17,877 nucleotides of DNA from an uncultured Lachnospiraceae bacterium (lineage in GTDB: Bacteria; Bacillota; Clostridia; Lachnospirales; Lachnospiraceae), in contig CAJUDZ010000050.1 in the NCBI GenBank assembly GCA_910584965.1, forward strand, positions 1 to 17,877, in the 5' to 3' direction. The notes below the pieces were generated by a model that saw only the letters and a list, made by a program, of their open reading frames with translations, was not told where the DNA came from and ran no database searches. This document shows, piece by piece, positions 1 through 7,183 of this stretch. Made by a program: the position numbers and the translations under genes. The first letter of the stretch is position 1, and every line of letters starts with the position of its first letter.

Positions 1-497
1 CTACGCCATCAATGAAAATGATGCAGGAAGCGATGGGAGGGAGTATTGGAGGTATAGATGTCCCTGATATGCAGTATGGCTGCGGGAGCAGAATGGGACG
101 TGCGTCTGTCAGGAAGAGATACTTCTGCAAACTCAGAAGATCCTTCCGGTAAAAGGGCCGTATTCCGATCAGGCCGTGAATGGGTACTGTTATGCTTTCG
201 TGGAAGTTCTTCAAGAGCAAGCCTGCGTATTTTTGCAATCCAGTAATAATAGCTTTTTAAAGAAATCTGATTCTGTTCGCACCATGCCTGGTTTGTCAAT
301 CCGGAGGCCCTGCATTGCCGAATGACATCCAGCCAGTATTGAAGTTTCACCTGCTTATCAGGAGTTAGAGATGAAATATCCATGAGATCGCTCCTCTTCT
401 TAGATTTAGAGTTTTGAGAGTTGACACTAAAAACTCTAAGCCTAAGTTTACAGGAAAATACCGAAAATTTCTCTACACTTTCTTATTTGACGCTTAC
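1..497 (-). mobile_element. IS66-family insertion sequence, partial (one end)
   Basis: The segment holds an IS66-type tnpA on the minus strand. About 110 bases upstream of its start is the sequence GTAAGCG (minus strand, 491-497), which fits the usual start of IS66-family terminal inverted repeats, so I place the element's outer end at 497. The rest of the element (tnpB, tnpC, other end) would lie left of position 1. The final bases of the window do not open a tnpB frame: the ATG overlapping the tnpA stop meets TAG after one codon. The copy may therefore be internally damaged, although the window edge prevents a firm statement. The exact boundary and target duplication cannot be confirmed from one end. 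Confidence 0.6.
9..383 (-). CDS. tnpA: IS66 family accessory protein TnpA
   Basis: A 124-residue protein. Its N-terminal half has the IS66 TnpA pattern: a helix beginning near residue 8, the segment CRASGLTNQAWCEQNQIS (residues about 24-41), then the helix-turn-helix end SYYYWIAKIRRL (residues about 44-55). TnpA is a small DNA-binding helper made before TnpB and the DDE transposase TnpC; its exact role in IS66 transposition is not well settled. The ribosome site AGAGGAG lies 7-8 bases before ATG 381-383. The C-terminal third is weakly conserved in the family and ends in a basic, His-rich tail here, so a late frameshift is possible. No tnpB start is visible in the few remaining bases. Confidence 0.75.
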   Translation of the reverse strand: MDISSLTPDKQVKLQYWLDVIRQCRASGLTNQAWCEQNQISLKSYYYWIAKIRRLALEELPRKHNSTHSRPDRNTALLPEGSSEFAEVSLPDRRTSHSAPAAILHIRDIYTSNTPSHRFLHHFH

Positions 498-527
498 GTT
501 TTAAGGAGGCTGGAAAGTATAACGATA

Positions 528-605
528 ATGAGCATGCGGGCGATTATTAGACACGGAAAAGTGGATTTTCAATGGAAAAAGCAGAGTACATCAGAGCAAT
601 TTAAC
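528..605 (+). pseudogene. 5' fragment of a histidine phosphatase-like gene
   Basis: Read from ATG 528 (or 534), the frame gives MRAIIRHGKVDFQW, then KKQSTSEQFNKDC. The RHG triad at the end of a hydrophobic first strand is the phospho-accepting histidine motif of the histidine phosphatase (phosphoglycerate mutase-like) superfamily. The W-x-TS-x-F-x-DC continuation resembles clostridial members of that family as I remember them. After about residue 25 the similarity stops. The frame runs on to 689, but only antisense to another short ORF, so a breakpoint lies near 600. A full enzyme would need about 200 residues. The outer end of the IS66 element is about 30 bases upstream. I read this as a gene remnant; the family call rests on one motif. 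Confidence 0.45.
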
Positions 606-711
606 AAAGACTGTCAGATAATTCTACAAAATTTCTTAACGAATTACCGTTATGTGCAAGTGTTGCTTCATTTAAAAAGCTTCCATTAATATAACGATAT
701 TCAATTTTCAT
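601..711 (-). CDS. 36-residue orphan ORF, possibly a truncated gene
   Basis: ATG at 709-711 is preceded on the minus strand by AGGAG (719-723) at a seven-base distance, a good ribosome site. The frame encodes MKIEYRYINGSFLNEA, then TLAHNGNSLRNFVELSDSLC, and stops at 601-603. A second in-frame ATG (715-717) sits too close to the AGGAG to be the start. The stop falls where the opposite-strand histidine-phosphatase fragment loses its similarity, so this may be the 5' end of a longer gene cut by the same rearrangement. It lies 42 bases after the membrane-protein gene and could share its transcript. I do not recognise it. Confidence 0.3.
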   Translation of the reverse strand: MKIEYRYINGSFLNEATLAHNGNSLRNFVELSDSLC

Positions 712-753
712 ATACATTCTCCTGTTTCATTTTTTTCGGCAAACGGAAATTTA

Positions 754-1200
754 TCAAACAATAAAATTTACTACCCCATATATCAAATGGCAAATTGTAA
801 AAATGAAAGTTGGAATTAACGCTATCCCATTCTTTCTATCAATCGCAAAAAACAAAAATGCCAAACAGGGCGGAATAGTCAGCCCTAATGTAACAATCAC
901 ATTTATTATGCCTCCATAGTACACTATCCAGCTTACAAAATATAACAAACAGCTGCATGCCGCGATAATAATAAAAGGAGTTACGCATCTTTTTCTGTCT
1001 CTGTTTTTAAAAATACATAAAGCAGCAATCATCAATATTTGACATATGGAAGCAACCGTATCAATCGTTTCTGTAATCGACTTTTCCCTTAATATATCGT
1101 TTGGCGCAGGAATAGCAAACCAAATAAAATTTGGTATCATAATAATTAGAAATAGCAGTAATCCCCAGATATCAAAACCCAACTTGTACTTTTGCAGCAT
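754..1200 (-). CDS. Hypothetical integral membrane protein (five predicted helices)
   Basis: A 148-residue, very hydrophobic protein. Probable membrane segments are residues 12-31, 47-65, 72-95, 97-120 and 126-147. Short charged loops separate them: NDILREKSITET after the first helix, KNRDRKR at 65-71 and DRKNG at 121-125. There is no cleavable signal peptide and no motif I can tie to transport or catalysis. The ATG at 1198-1200 follows a GGGGAAAACGAA stretch on the minus strand that can serve as a ribosome site. It lies 50 bases downstream of the DUF5713-like gene on the same strand with no clear terminator between, so co-transcription is possible. Its base composition is AT-rich like its neighbours and unlike the GC-richer genes from 2,650 onward. 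I do not recognise the family. Confidence 0.7.
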   Translation of the reverse strand: MLQKYKLGFDIWGLLLFLIIMIPNFIWFAIPAPNDILREKSITETIDTVASICQILMIAALCIFKNRDRKRCVTPFIIIAACSCLLYFVSWIVYYGGIINVIVTLGLTIPPCLAFLFFAIDRKNGIALIPTFIFTICHLIYGVVNFIV

Positions 1201-1250
1201 TTCGTTTTCCCCAAAAACACCGATTGGCTGAATTGTTCAACGCTGTTATT

Positions 1251-1601
1251 TTAACACAATTCCAATAAAATTTCCTTAATATCTCGTTCTCGAATAGCTT
1301 CCTCCATATCAATAGGAATACCAAACCATTCCAGTACATAGCCCACATTTTCTCCTATGCAGTCACGAGCCACCGTTTCAATTTCGCTGTCGTTCTCGTC
1401 AAATTCCTCCTGTAAGTCATTAATGGCACAGACCACTTCGTCCAGCTTTTCTTGAATAACCTCGGTATCTGTTTCGCCGGTTTCCAACAGATCAATCACC
1501 TTTTGAAGTTCGCCTTTTACCTTATCTACCAGAAAGTTTGGATAATATTCATCCTGATACATCTCGTCTAACAATTTGAAATTTTTATCAAATGATTTCA
1601 T
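1251..1601 (-). CDS. DUF5713-like small acidic protein
   Basis: A 116-residue protein starting MKSFDKNFKLLDEMYQDEYY. I chose the ATG at 1599-1601 because AGGAGA lies seven bases upstream; the frame is open for another 26 codons, but that extension has no ribosome site and an unlikely basic composition. The N-terminal pattern (LLDEMYQDEYYPNFLVDKVK, residues about 11-30) is the hallmark I associate with DUF5713. The rest is strongly acidic and helical (an EKLDEV..INDLQEEFDENDSEIE run near residues 60-85), ending REIKE-type helix LLELC. DUF5713 proteins have no assigned function; small acidic helical proteins of this type are sometimes immunity or adaptor proteins, but nothing here shows that. 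The family call is from memory of the motif, not a search. Confidence 0.7.
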   Translation of the reverse strand: MKSFDKNFKLLDEMYQDEYYPNFLVDKVKGELQKVIDLLETGETDTEVIQEKLDEVVCAINDLQEEFDENDSEIETVARDCIGENVGYVLEWFGIPIDMEEAIRERDIKEILLELC

Positions 1602-1885
1602 TTTAGTTCTCCTTTCAAATTTGTGTCTGTTATTTACTGTTTCCATCCTCTCACAATTCCAAGAACGTAGAAACAGCAAGTTTTCCAGGCTGATTTCCGA
1701 CCTTATGGATATACAGGATTACGGTCATTTAGGTGCAGGCTTATCTTAGTTCATCGCTGAACAGACCCTTGAAAAATGGATGACCGTCTGAAAAGAAATA
1801 CCCCGGCCGGGGAAGTGCACCGTGACCAGAGCGGGCGAGCGTATCAATGCTGGAACATAGGAATTAGATTACCAAAGACGGAAAT
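1602..1885. other. Gene-free stretch with decayed coding-like fragments
   Basis: This 284-base gap between the DUF5713-like gene and the hydrolase has no intact gene. On the plus strand one frame (about 1678-1788) reads as protein-like sequence interrupted by in-frame stops, including LMDIQDYGHLGAGLS, then a stop, then FIAEQTLEKWMTV and a stop. A neighbouring frame reads AGEVHRDQSGRAYQ near 1810-1850. The stretch around 1795-1850 is clearly GC-richer than its surroundings. This fits debris of an older inserted gene or mobile element, but I cannot name it. I saw no convincing promoter or terminator. Confidence 0.4.
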
Positions 1886-2572
1886 TTACCGAACATTTTG
1901 CAAAAAATCTTCGACTTCTTTGTTGAATATAATGTATCTCTTATTTGCAATAAAGTGATTCCCTCTAATAATCGATAATTTCGCATTCGGTATATTCTTT
2001 GCAATCTCTTTTGTATGGGATTCCCGAATTATATCATTTCTACCGCAGATCACGAGCGCAGGGGCTGTTATTTTTGACAGTTCATTTCGTTCAATGTTCG
2101 GGTCATTGACCATTAATCCAAGCATTTCCGCATTCTTTTTTGCTTCGGGCGATTTTGAAGCAAACCGCCCTGCTATTTTGTATCCTATTTCGATTGGCAG
2201 CTGCGTCGTTATTTTTACCCCGCTCGGATTCAAATTTCCCCCATTTAATATCAATGCCTTTACCCTGTTTGGATATTTCATTGCAAATTTCATTGCTATA
2301 TTTGCTCCGTCTGAAAATCCCAAAATAACTGCCTCTGAAATTTCAAGTTCTTCCATAAAATCACATAAGTCACAGGAAAACTGCTCAATCGTAAAAGGTT
2401 TCGTACCTCTTGGCGACCTGCCATGTCCCCGTGTGTCTAAAGCAATCACTCTGTATCTATTGCTAAAATAATCGATTTGATTCTTGAAATAAGAACCATT
2501 CTGTCCGTTGCCGTGCAAAAGGATAAAAGGCTCTTTATTCCCTTTTTCCTGATAATATAAAGTGATATCCAT
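1886..2572 (-). CDS. Alpha/beta fold hydrolase
   Basis: A 228-residue single-domain alpha/beta hydrolase, typical in length for small esterase or peptidase-like members. Visible hallmarks are the oxyanion-hole HGNG at residues 20-23, DTRGHGRS at 46-53, the nucleophile elbow GFSDG with Ser87, the acid Asp180 in CGRND (about 176-180), and the catalytic His206 in GNHF. The triad is therefore complete. There is no signal peptide, so it is cytoplasmic. The substrate cannot be inferred. The ATG at 2570-2572 is preceded by GGAGA at 8-9 bases. It lies 79 bases after the inositol-monophosphatase-like gene on the same strand with no visible terminator between, so read-through is likely. Its AT-rich codon use matches the left patchwork rather than that upstream gene. 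Confidence 0.88.
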   Translation of the reverse strand: MDITLYYQEKGNKEPFILLHGNGQNGSYFKNQIDYFSNRYRVIALDTRGHGRSPRGTKPFTIEQFSCDLCDFMEELEISEAVILGFSDGANIAMKFAMKYPNRVKALILNGGNLNPSGVKITTQLPIEIGYKIAGRFASKSPEAKKNAEMLGLMVNDPNIERNELSKITAPALVICGRNDIIRESHTKEIAKNIPNAKLSIIRGNHFIANKRYIIFNKEVEDFLQNVR

Positions 2573-2651
2573 TTATGCTTCTCCAAATCCCGCTTGTACC
2601 GCCCCGGCTTCCGAAGTTCAATCCCTATCCCTATGAAAATCAGCAGTCAGT

Positions 2652-3416
2652 TCAAAGCGCCACAAGCCCTCTCAGCTCCTCATGCACTCTCCCGTTCGTC
2701 GCAATAACGCTTCCTCTGCTCAGAAAACTCAACGGTTCTCCCGCATAATTCGTTACCCGGCCCCCCGCTTCCGTCACCAAAAGCATGCCTGCCGCAAAAT
2801 CCCACGGGGAAAGAAGCGTTTCAAAAAATCCGCCCGTACGGCCGCAGGCCACATTCGCCAGATCCAACGCGGCCGAACCTGTTCTTCGGATATCCTGGCT
2901 TTTCTCAAAAACCCGGCGGAAACGACAGAAGTTTTCCTCCGTCAGTTCCCTGTCATAGGGCGACGTGCCGATCGTAACAATGGTTTCACCAAGCGTTTCC
3001 GCGTCCGATACGGAAATCGGGCTGCCATTCAGGAAACTGCCCTTCCCTTTTTTCGCATGATAAACATCTTCCCGGAAAGGGTCGTAGATAATCCCCGTCG
3101 TGATTTCTCCCTTTTCATATAATGCCAGCGATACGACGCTGTGCTGGTAATCATGGATGAGATTGGTCGTGCCGTCTATGGGGTCCAGAATCCAATAGGT
3201 ATCCCCGGTCATCTCATGCAGCCCTTCCTCTTCACCCAGAAACTGAATTTCCGGCGCCAGTCTGCCCAGTTCCTTCGCCAGAAAGTTCTGGATATCGGTG
3301 TCCACCTGTGTTACATAATCGGCCGGGCCTTTTACTTTTATATGGCCGGCCCTTTCCCGGTTCTGTACAAATGTTTTTGTTTTCTTAACCAGTGTTATGA
3401 TCTCCTGTAATTCCAT
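2652..3416 (-). CDS. Inositol monophosphatase family protein (SuhB-like)
   Basis: A 254-residue protein of normal family length. It carries the full Mg-dependent phosphomonoesterase signature: GEEEG (residues 61-65), the metal-binding DPIDGTTN (78-85, with Asp78 and Asp81), and SPWDFAAG (203-210, with Asp206 as third metal ligand). Family members hydrolyse myo-inositol-1-phosphate or related sugar or nucleotide phosphates (for example 3'-phosphoadenosine phosphates); the sequence does not decide which. The enzyme is expected in the cytoplasm. ATG 3414-3416 has a strong GGGGAGG ribosome site five bases upstream. It has its own consensus promoter (3491-3519) and a hairpin directly against the ribosome site. 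The alpha/beta hydrolase gene follows 79 bases downstream. Confidence 0.93.
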   Translation of the reverse strand: MELQEIITLVKKTKTFVQNRERAGHIKVKGPADYVTQVDTDIQNFLAKELGRLAPEIQFLGEEEGLHEMTGDTYWILDPIDGTTNLIHDYQHSVVSLALYEKGEITTGIIYDPFREDVYHAKKGKGSFLNGSPISVSDAETLGETIVTIGTSPYDRELTEENFCRFRRVFEKSQDIRRTGSAALDLANVACGRTGGFFETLLSPWDFAAGMLLVTEAGGRVTNYAGEPLSFLSRGSVIATNGRVHEELRGLVAL

Positions 3417-3421
3417 GACTG

Positions 3422-3452
3422 CCTCCCCGTCCGGTTCTACCGGACTTTTTTA
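3422..3452 (-). promoter_or_regulatory. Leader hairpin abutting the ribosome site of the IMPase gene
   Basis: A 7-bp perfect stem (GTCCGGT at 3429-3435 with ACCGGAC at 3439-3445, three-base loop) ends exactly where the minus-strand ribosome site GGGGAGG (3422-3428) begins. On the plus strand the stem is followed by six T residues (3446-3451) and looks like an intrinsic terminator, but no plus-strand gene enters from the left. In the sense of the IMPase transcript the T run becomes an A run before the hairpin. It could tune translation, or act as a terminator for stray plus-strand transcription; I cannot tell which. Confidence 0.45.
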
Positions 3453-3490
3453 TCGTCTGACATGCAAGCATGCCATCCTCGCTAACGCTC

Positions 3491-3519
3491 ATTATACCAT
3501 AGCATTTGTCTTTTTCCAA
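3491..3519 (-). promoter_or_regulatory. Promoter of the IMPase-family gene
   Basis: On the minus strand: -35 TTGGAA (3514-3519), 17-base spacer, -10 TATAAT (3491-3496), preceded by TGG, giving an extended -10. This is a near-consensus SigA-type promoter. The start of transcription would be near 3484, leaving a leader of about 68 bases that contains a CATGC/GCATG inverted repeat (3461-3472) and the hairpin at 3429-3445. The promoter lies between the end of the ABC operon and the IMPase gene. Confidence 0.75.
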
Positions 3520-3574
3520 TGTTATGTGTATTCTTTACAGGTTTCATTACAGGTTTGATAATTCGAAATTCGTT

Positions 3575-5419
3575 TCAGTTGTTCTGTTGTCTTCCGGACA
3601 ATTCCACAAGCCGCCGGTATGTGCCTTTCTGCCGCATCAGCTCATCATGCGTTCCTTTTTCGCAGACTTTTCCGCCCCCGATGACATAAATCATGTCGGC
3701 TTTTTCAATAGTGGAAAGCCGGTGTGCCACCACAAGGGTCGTGCGGCCTCCCATCAGGTCTTCGATTCCTTTCTGAACAAGCCGCTCGCTTTCCGAATCC
3801 AGCGCGGAAGTTGCCTCGTCCAAAAGCAGTATCGGCGCGTTTCTGATAAACGCGCGGGCGATCGCAATCCGCTGGCGCTGGCCGCCCGACAGGCTTTCGC
3901 CGCGTTCCCCGACCATCGTATCGTAGCCGTCCGGAAAAGACATGATAAATTCATGGGCATAGGCGCGTTTCGCGGCCGCCACGACTTCTTCGTCGTCCGC
4001 TTCCGGTTTTCCGTACCGGATATTTTCTTTGATACTTGTTGCAAAAAGATAAGCGTCCTGCGGCACATAAGCGATGTTTTTCCGCAGTTCTTCCGGCGAG
4101 TATGCGGACGCCGGCTTTCCGAGCACGCCGATCATGCCGCGGCACACCGGATAGAAACCGAGCAGCAGCTTCACGATTGTGCTTTTCCCGCCGCCGCTTT
4201 CTCCGACAAGCGCCGCCGTCTTTCCCCTGCCCACCGTAATGTCCACACCGTTCAATACCTTTTCCGAGCCGTCATAGGAAAAATCCACGTCACGCATGAC
4301 GATACCGCAAAGGCCCTGTTCACGATCTGAATGCAGGCCGTGCCTCTCTTCATGCAAGTTCGCATTACCGCAATGGCTCCGTTCCCGGTCCGGTTGCAGG
4401 CCGCGCCTCTCTTCATGCAAGTTCGCTCCGCCGCAAAGTCCCTGTTCCTCCCAAACGGGTTCATCCAGAATTTCATATACTCTGTCCGCGAGCACAAGCG
4501 AATCAATCAGGCACCCCCATGCTCTCCCGATATTACTCAGGAAAAAGGATACCATACCCTGTAAGCTGAGAATGGCCACCACCGTTCCAAAATCCACCAT
4601 TCCCGCAAAAGACATAAAAACGCCGATTAGCAGAATCACGATATTGCACAGAAACCCGGAAGCCCATTCCACCGCCTGAATATCGGACATCCGACGGAAT
4701 TTTTTCATGGCTGCGGACGCCATCCCGCCGTTTGCTTCGGAATACTTTTCCGTCATGGTGCGTGCTCCCGGAAACATCTTGATAACGTCGATGCCTGCCA
4801 GAAGGTCGGTCAGGCTTTCCGTACAGGAAGCAAAACGATTCTGTATCGTAACCGACATGCTGCGGAGCGGTTTGGAAAGAACCATGTTAGCCCTCACCGA
4901 TATCAGACTGAGCGCTACCACCATCAGTCCTATCCGCAGATCAAGCATCAGAATCAGCACAATGGCGGAGATTCCCATAATCACAGGTTTTAAAATGCCC
5001 TGATGTCTGTTCGCCAGGGAAGTTTTGATGTCCTCCACATTAAAACACAGTTTCTGGACGGAGTCCGCCGTATGATGTTTTTCAAAGTATGACATCGGAA
5101 GACGGAACAGATGTCCCATCACGCGCAGCCGAAGTCTCGCCATGATCTGGCGGATATGGTACATAAAGGTAAAGACCGCCAGACGCTGAAACAGCCTGAG
5201 CGCCAGGGCGGCGGCCGCCAGCCAGAATGCGCCGCGAAACATTGCATGATTGGAAATTGTCACCGCATTGATGATTTTCCGGTAAAAAAGCGCATTGATC
5301 GCGCTGGCAAGCACTTCTATTCCGGGAAGCAGCAGCAGGCAGCACCAGTAGACGCCGGATTTTTCAAACAGCGAAACGTATCTTTTCAATTCAGCGATTG
5401 TTATTTTTTCCTGTTTCAT
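3575..5419 (-). CDS. ABC exporter half-transporter, second subunit (TMD-NBD)
   Basis: A 614-residue fused membrane and ATPase half-transporter. A six-helix type I exporter domain occupies roughly residues 15-315, followed by the nucleotide-binding domain from about 373. The Walker A (GESGGGKST, 406-414), signature LSGGQRQRIAIARA (from 510), Walker B ILLLDEATSALD and H-loop VAHRLST are all intact. It should pair with the 587-residue protein encoded just upstream and export an unknown substrate. The start is taken at 5417-5419, where TAATG overlaps the upstream stop; an in-frame ATG 15 bases earlier (5434), with AAAGG close by, is an alternative. Odd feature: the linker between domains carries a 21-residue tandem duplication (about residues 327-368). 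I saw no clear terminator after the gene. Confidence 0.93.
   Translation of the reverse strand: MKQEKITIAELKRYVSLFEKSGVYWCCLLLLPGIEVLASAINALFYRKIINAVTISNHAMFRGAFWLAAAALALRLFQRLAVFTFMYHIRQIMARLRLRVMGHLFRLPMSYFEKHHTADSVQKLCFNVEDIKTSLANRHQGILKPVIMGISAIVLILMLDLRIGLMVVALSLISVRANMVLSKPLRSMSVTIQNRFASCTESLTDLLAGIDVIKMFPGARTMTEKYSEANGGMASAAMKKFRRMSDIQAVEWASGFLCNIVILLIGVFMSFAGMVDFGTVVAILSLQGMVSFFLSNIGRAWGCLIDSLVLADRVYEILDEPVWEEQGLCGGANLHEERRGLQPDRERSHCGNANLHEERHGLHSDREQGLCGIVMRDVDFSYDGSEKVLNGVDITVGRGKTAALVGESGGGKSTIVKLLLGFYPVCRGMIGVLGKPASAYSPEELRKNIAYVPQDAYLFATSIKENIRYGKPEADDEEVVAAAKRAYAHEFIMSFPDGYDTMVGERGESLSGGQRQRIAIARAFIRNAPILLLDEATSALDSESERLVQKGIEDLMGGRTTLVVAHRLSTIEKADMIYVIGGGKVCEKGTHDELMRQKGTYRRLVELSGRQQNN
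4324..4449 (-). repeat. 63-bp in-frame tandem duplication in the ABC linker
   Basis: Two adjacent 63-base units encode GLCGGANLHEERRGLQPDRE-R and SHCGNANLHEERHGLHSDRE-Q; a third partial copy (GLCG) follows. A 22-base core is identical at 4342-4363 and 4405-4426, exactly 63 bases apart, and a further run upstream differs by a single base. The unit is a multiple of three, so the frame is kept. It lies between the membrane domain and the nucleotide-binding domain, which in type I exporters normally tolerates length change. The unit edges are approximate. Confidence 0.85.
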
Positions 5420-7182
5420 TACGATAATAACCATGCCTTTCCCGTATATGCCGCATAAAGTTTCGGATAAACGCTTCCCCGTTTCAGCAGTTCATCATGG
5501 GTCCCCGTCTCGACTGCCTTTCCATCTTCCATGACAACGATGATATCCGCATTCTTTATGGTGGACAGTCTGTGCGCGACTACCAGCGTTGTGCGGCCTT
5601 TTGCCAGCCGGTCCAGCGCTTTCTGCACATCGGTCTCTGCCTGTACGTCAAGCGCCGACGTCGCTTCGTCCAGAAGCAGTATCGGCGCGTCTTTGAGAAT
5701 CGCCCGTGCGATGGCAATCCGCTGTATCTGCCCGCCCGAAAGGCGCGAACCCCTTTCGCCCGCCATCGTATCATACTTTTCCGGAAATTCTTCGATAAAT
5801 CCGGCGGCATTTGCCGCGCCGGCCGCCAGGCGGATTGCTTCTTCATCCGCGCCGTCCTTTCCCATCGCGATATTTTCCGCAACGGAAACCGGAAACAGAT
5901 AGGAATGCTGTGACACATAGGAAAAGCGCGAACGCATTTTTTCCAGGTTCCAGTCCTCTATCGGGACGCCTTCGATGAAAATTTCCCCTTTCTGCGGCCT
6001 GTAAAATCCGCACAGAAGCCGGAGCAACGTACTTTTTCCGCCCCCGCTCGCACCGACCAGCGCCACGGTTTTGCCGCGCGGCACCTGAAAACTGACGCCG
6101 TTAAGCACGGGCACGCCCTCTTCATAGGCAAAAGACACATCCCGCAGTTCTATTGCAGGCGCTTCCTTTGCGCCGCATGTTTTACTGCCGGACGGCTCGG
6201 CCGGGGTATTCAGTATTTCAAAGACCCTTTCCGCGGCCGCCATCGCCACTTTGCTGTTAAAAACCCTTCCCGCCATATCGTTGATAACTTCCACCATCTG
6301 CGGCAGCAGGGAAAAGAATGCGATCAGCGTACCGATCGTCATCCGTCCCTGAAGACAGAACCATCCGCCCGCAGTCAGGCAGAATATGGAGGAAAGCGTG
6401 CCGGACAGGATGAAAAAAGCGTACCCTTTCGACTGGTTTTTGTCATTGTTTACAGCCATATCCGTCATTTTCCAAACACTTTTACGGTAATCTTCCAGAA
6501 GCGTTTCCTGAAGGGAGCAGCTTTGAACCACTTCCATGCCCCCTATCATATCCGCCGATGCGCTGATAACATCCGCGGAATACTGCATATACGCCCTGGA
6601 ACCGGCTTTGAATTTTGTCGTGAGCGCCGCCCCGAAAGGCAGGCACAAAACGACGGGCACAACGGATATCAGGCACAGCGCCGGGTTGAGATACAACAGA
6701 TAAATCAGGTAAAAAACGAGCAGGAAAGGATTCCTGATCACAAGAATCAGATCGTCCTGTACAAAATTGCTGATCCGGTTTACGTCGTCGGTCAGCCGTG
6801 ACAAGAGCTCGCCGGAATGGTTTTTTTCCAGAAATTCCGCGGTCATTCCGGTAATATGCGCCACCGCATCATCTTTCACTTCCCGGAGTATTTTTGTCGC
6901 CGCGTTCCCGGAGGCATAGCGCGTAAGCCACGCCGAACCCGTTCCGGCCGCCAGTATCCCGGCACACATGAGGACGATGCTGCCGATATCTGTCAGCGTC
7001 CCTTCTTCCAGTCCGTCCACTACGCGTTTCAAAAGCTCCGACCCGGCAACGCCGCATATGGCGCACATTGCTCCGGCGGCCAGCGCAGACAGTATCAGGC
7101 TGATATGTCTCCTGACATACTTTAAAATCCTTATCAGAACTTCTCGGTCTGTTTTCATCGTTTTTCGCATCCTTTCCGGCAT
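5419..7182 (-). CDS. ABC exporter half-transporter, first subunit (TMD-NBD)
   Basis: A 587-residue type I exporter half. The membrane domain spans about residues 20-315 and the ATPase domain from about 343. Motifs are intact: Walker A GASGGGKS (377-384), signature LSGGQIQRIAIARA (481-494), Walker B ILLLDE (501-506, Glu506 catalytic) and His537. Both subunits keep consensus motifs, so neither ATP site looks degenerate, unlike many heterodimeric exporters. I take ATG 7180-7182: it follows the upstream regulator's TAA by one base, and GGAAAAGA serves as ribosome site. The open frame extends 20 codons further upstream but overlaps the regulator gene. The downstream partner overlaps its stop (TAATG). 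This order (regulator, exporter half, exporter half) is typical of drug, lipid or peptide exporters controlled by a local sensor. Confidence 0.93.
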   Translation of the reverse strand: MPERMRKTMKTDREVLIRILKYVRRHISLILSALAAGAMCAICGVAGSELLKRVVDGLEEGTLTDIGSIVLMCAGILAAGTGSAWLTRYASGNAATKILREVKDDAVAHITGMTAEFLEKNHSGELLSRLTDDVNRISNFVQDDLILVIRNPFLLVFYLIYLLYLNPALCLISVVPVVLCLPFGAALTTKFKAGSRAYMQYSADVISASADMIGGMEVVQSCSLQETLLEDYRKSVWKMTDMAVNNDKNQSKGYAFFILSGTLSSIFCLTAGGWFCLQGRMTIGTLIAFFSLLPQMVEVINDMAGRVFNSKVAMAAAERVFEILNTPAEPSGSKTCGAKEAPAIELRDVSFAYEEGVPVLNGVSFQVPRGKTVALVGASGGGKSTLLRLLCGFYRPQKGEIFIEGVPIEDWNLEKMRSRFSYVSQHSYLFPVSVAENIAMGKDGADEEAIRLAAGAANAAGFIEEFPEKYDTMAGERGSRLSGGQIQRIAIARAILKDAPILLLDEATSALDVQAETDVQKALDRLAKGRTTLVVAHRLSTIKNADIIVVMEDGKAVETGTHDELLKRGSVYPKLYAAYTGKAWLLS

Positions 7183-7183
7183 T

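Noticed and set aside
414..689. 91-codon plus-strand frame as a full gene
   Set aside because: The upstream part lies within the IS66 terminus and the downstream part is antisense to another ORF; only the RHG-containing stretch from 528 looks like former coding sequence.
1201..1260. TGTTA/TAACA inverted repeat as terminator after the DUF5713-like gene
   Set aside because: The stem is short and AT-only, with no T run following on the minus strand.
3429..3451. Plus-strand intrinsic terminator near the IMPase gene
   Set aside because: It has the form of one, but no plus-strand gene upstream would use it; recorded as a leader hairpin instead.
3535..3556. Short direct repeat TTACAGGTTT after the ABC operon
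   Set aside because: Two copies of about ten bases with no associated structure; likely chance.
3506..4330. Plus-strand open frame of 274 codons opposite the second ABC subunit
   Set aside because: It is antisense to a clear ABC transporter gene with intact motifs and has no family similarity; it reflects high GC at codon third positions.
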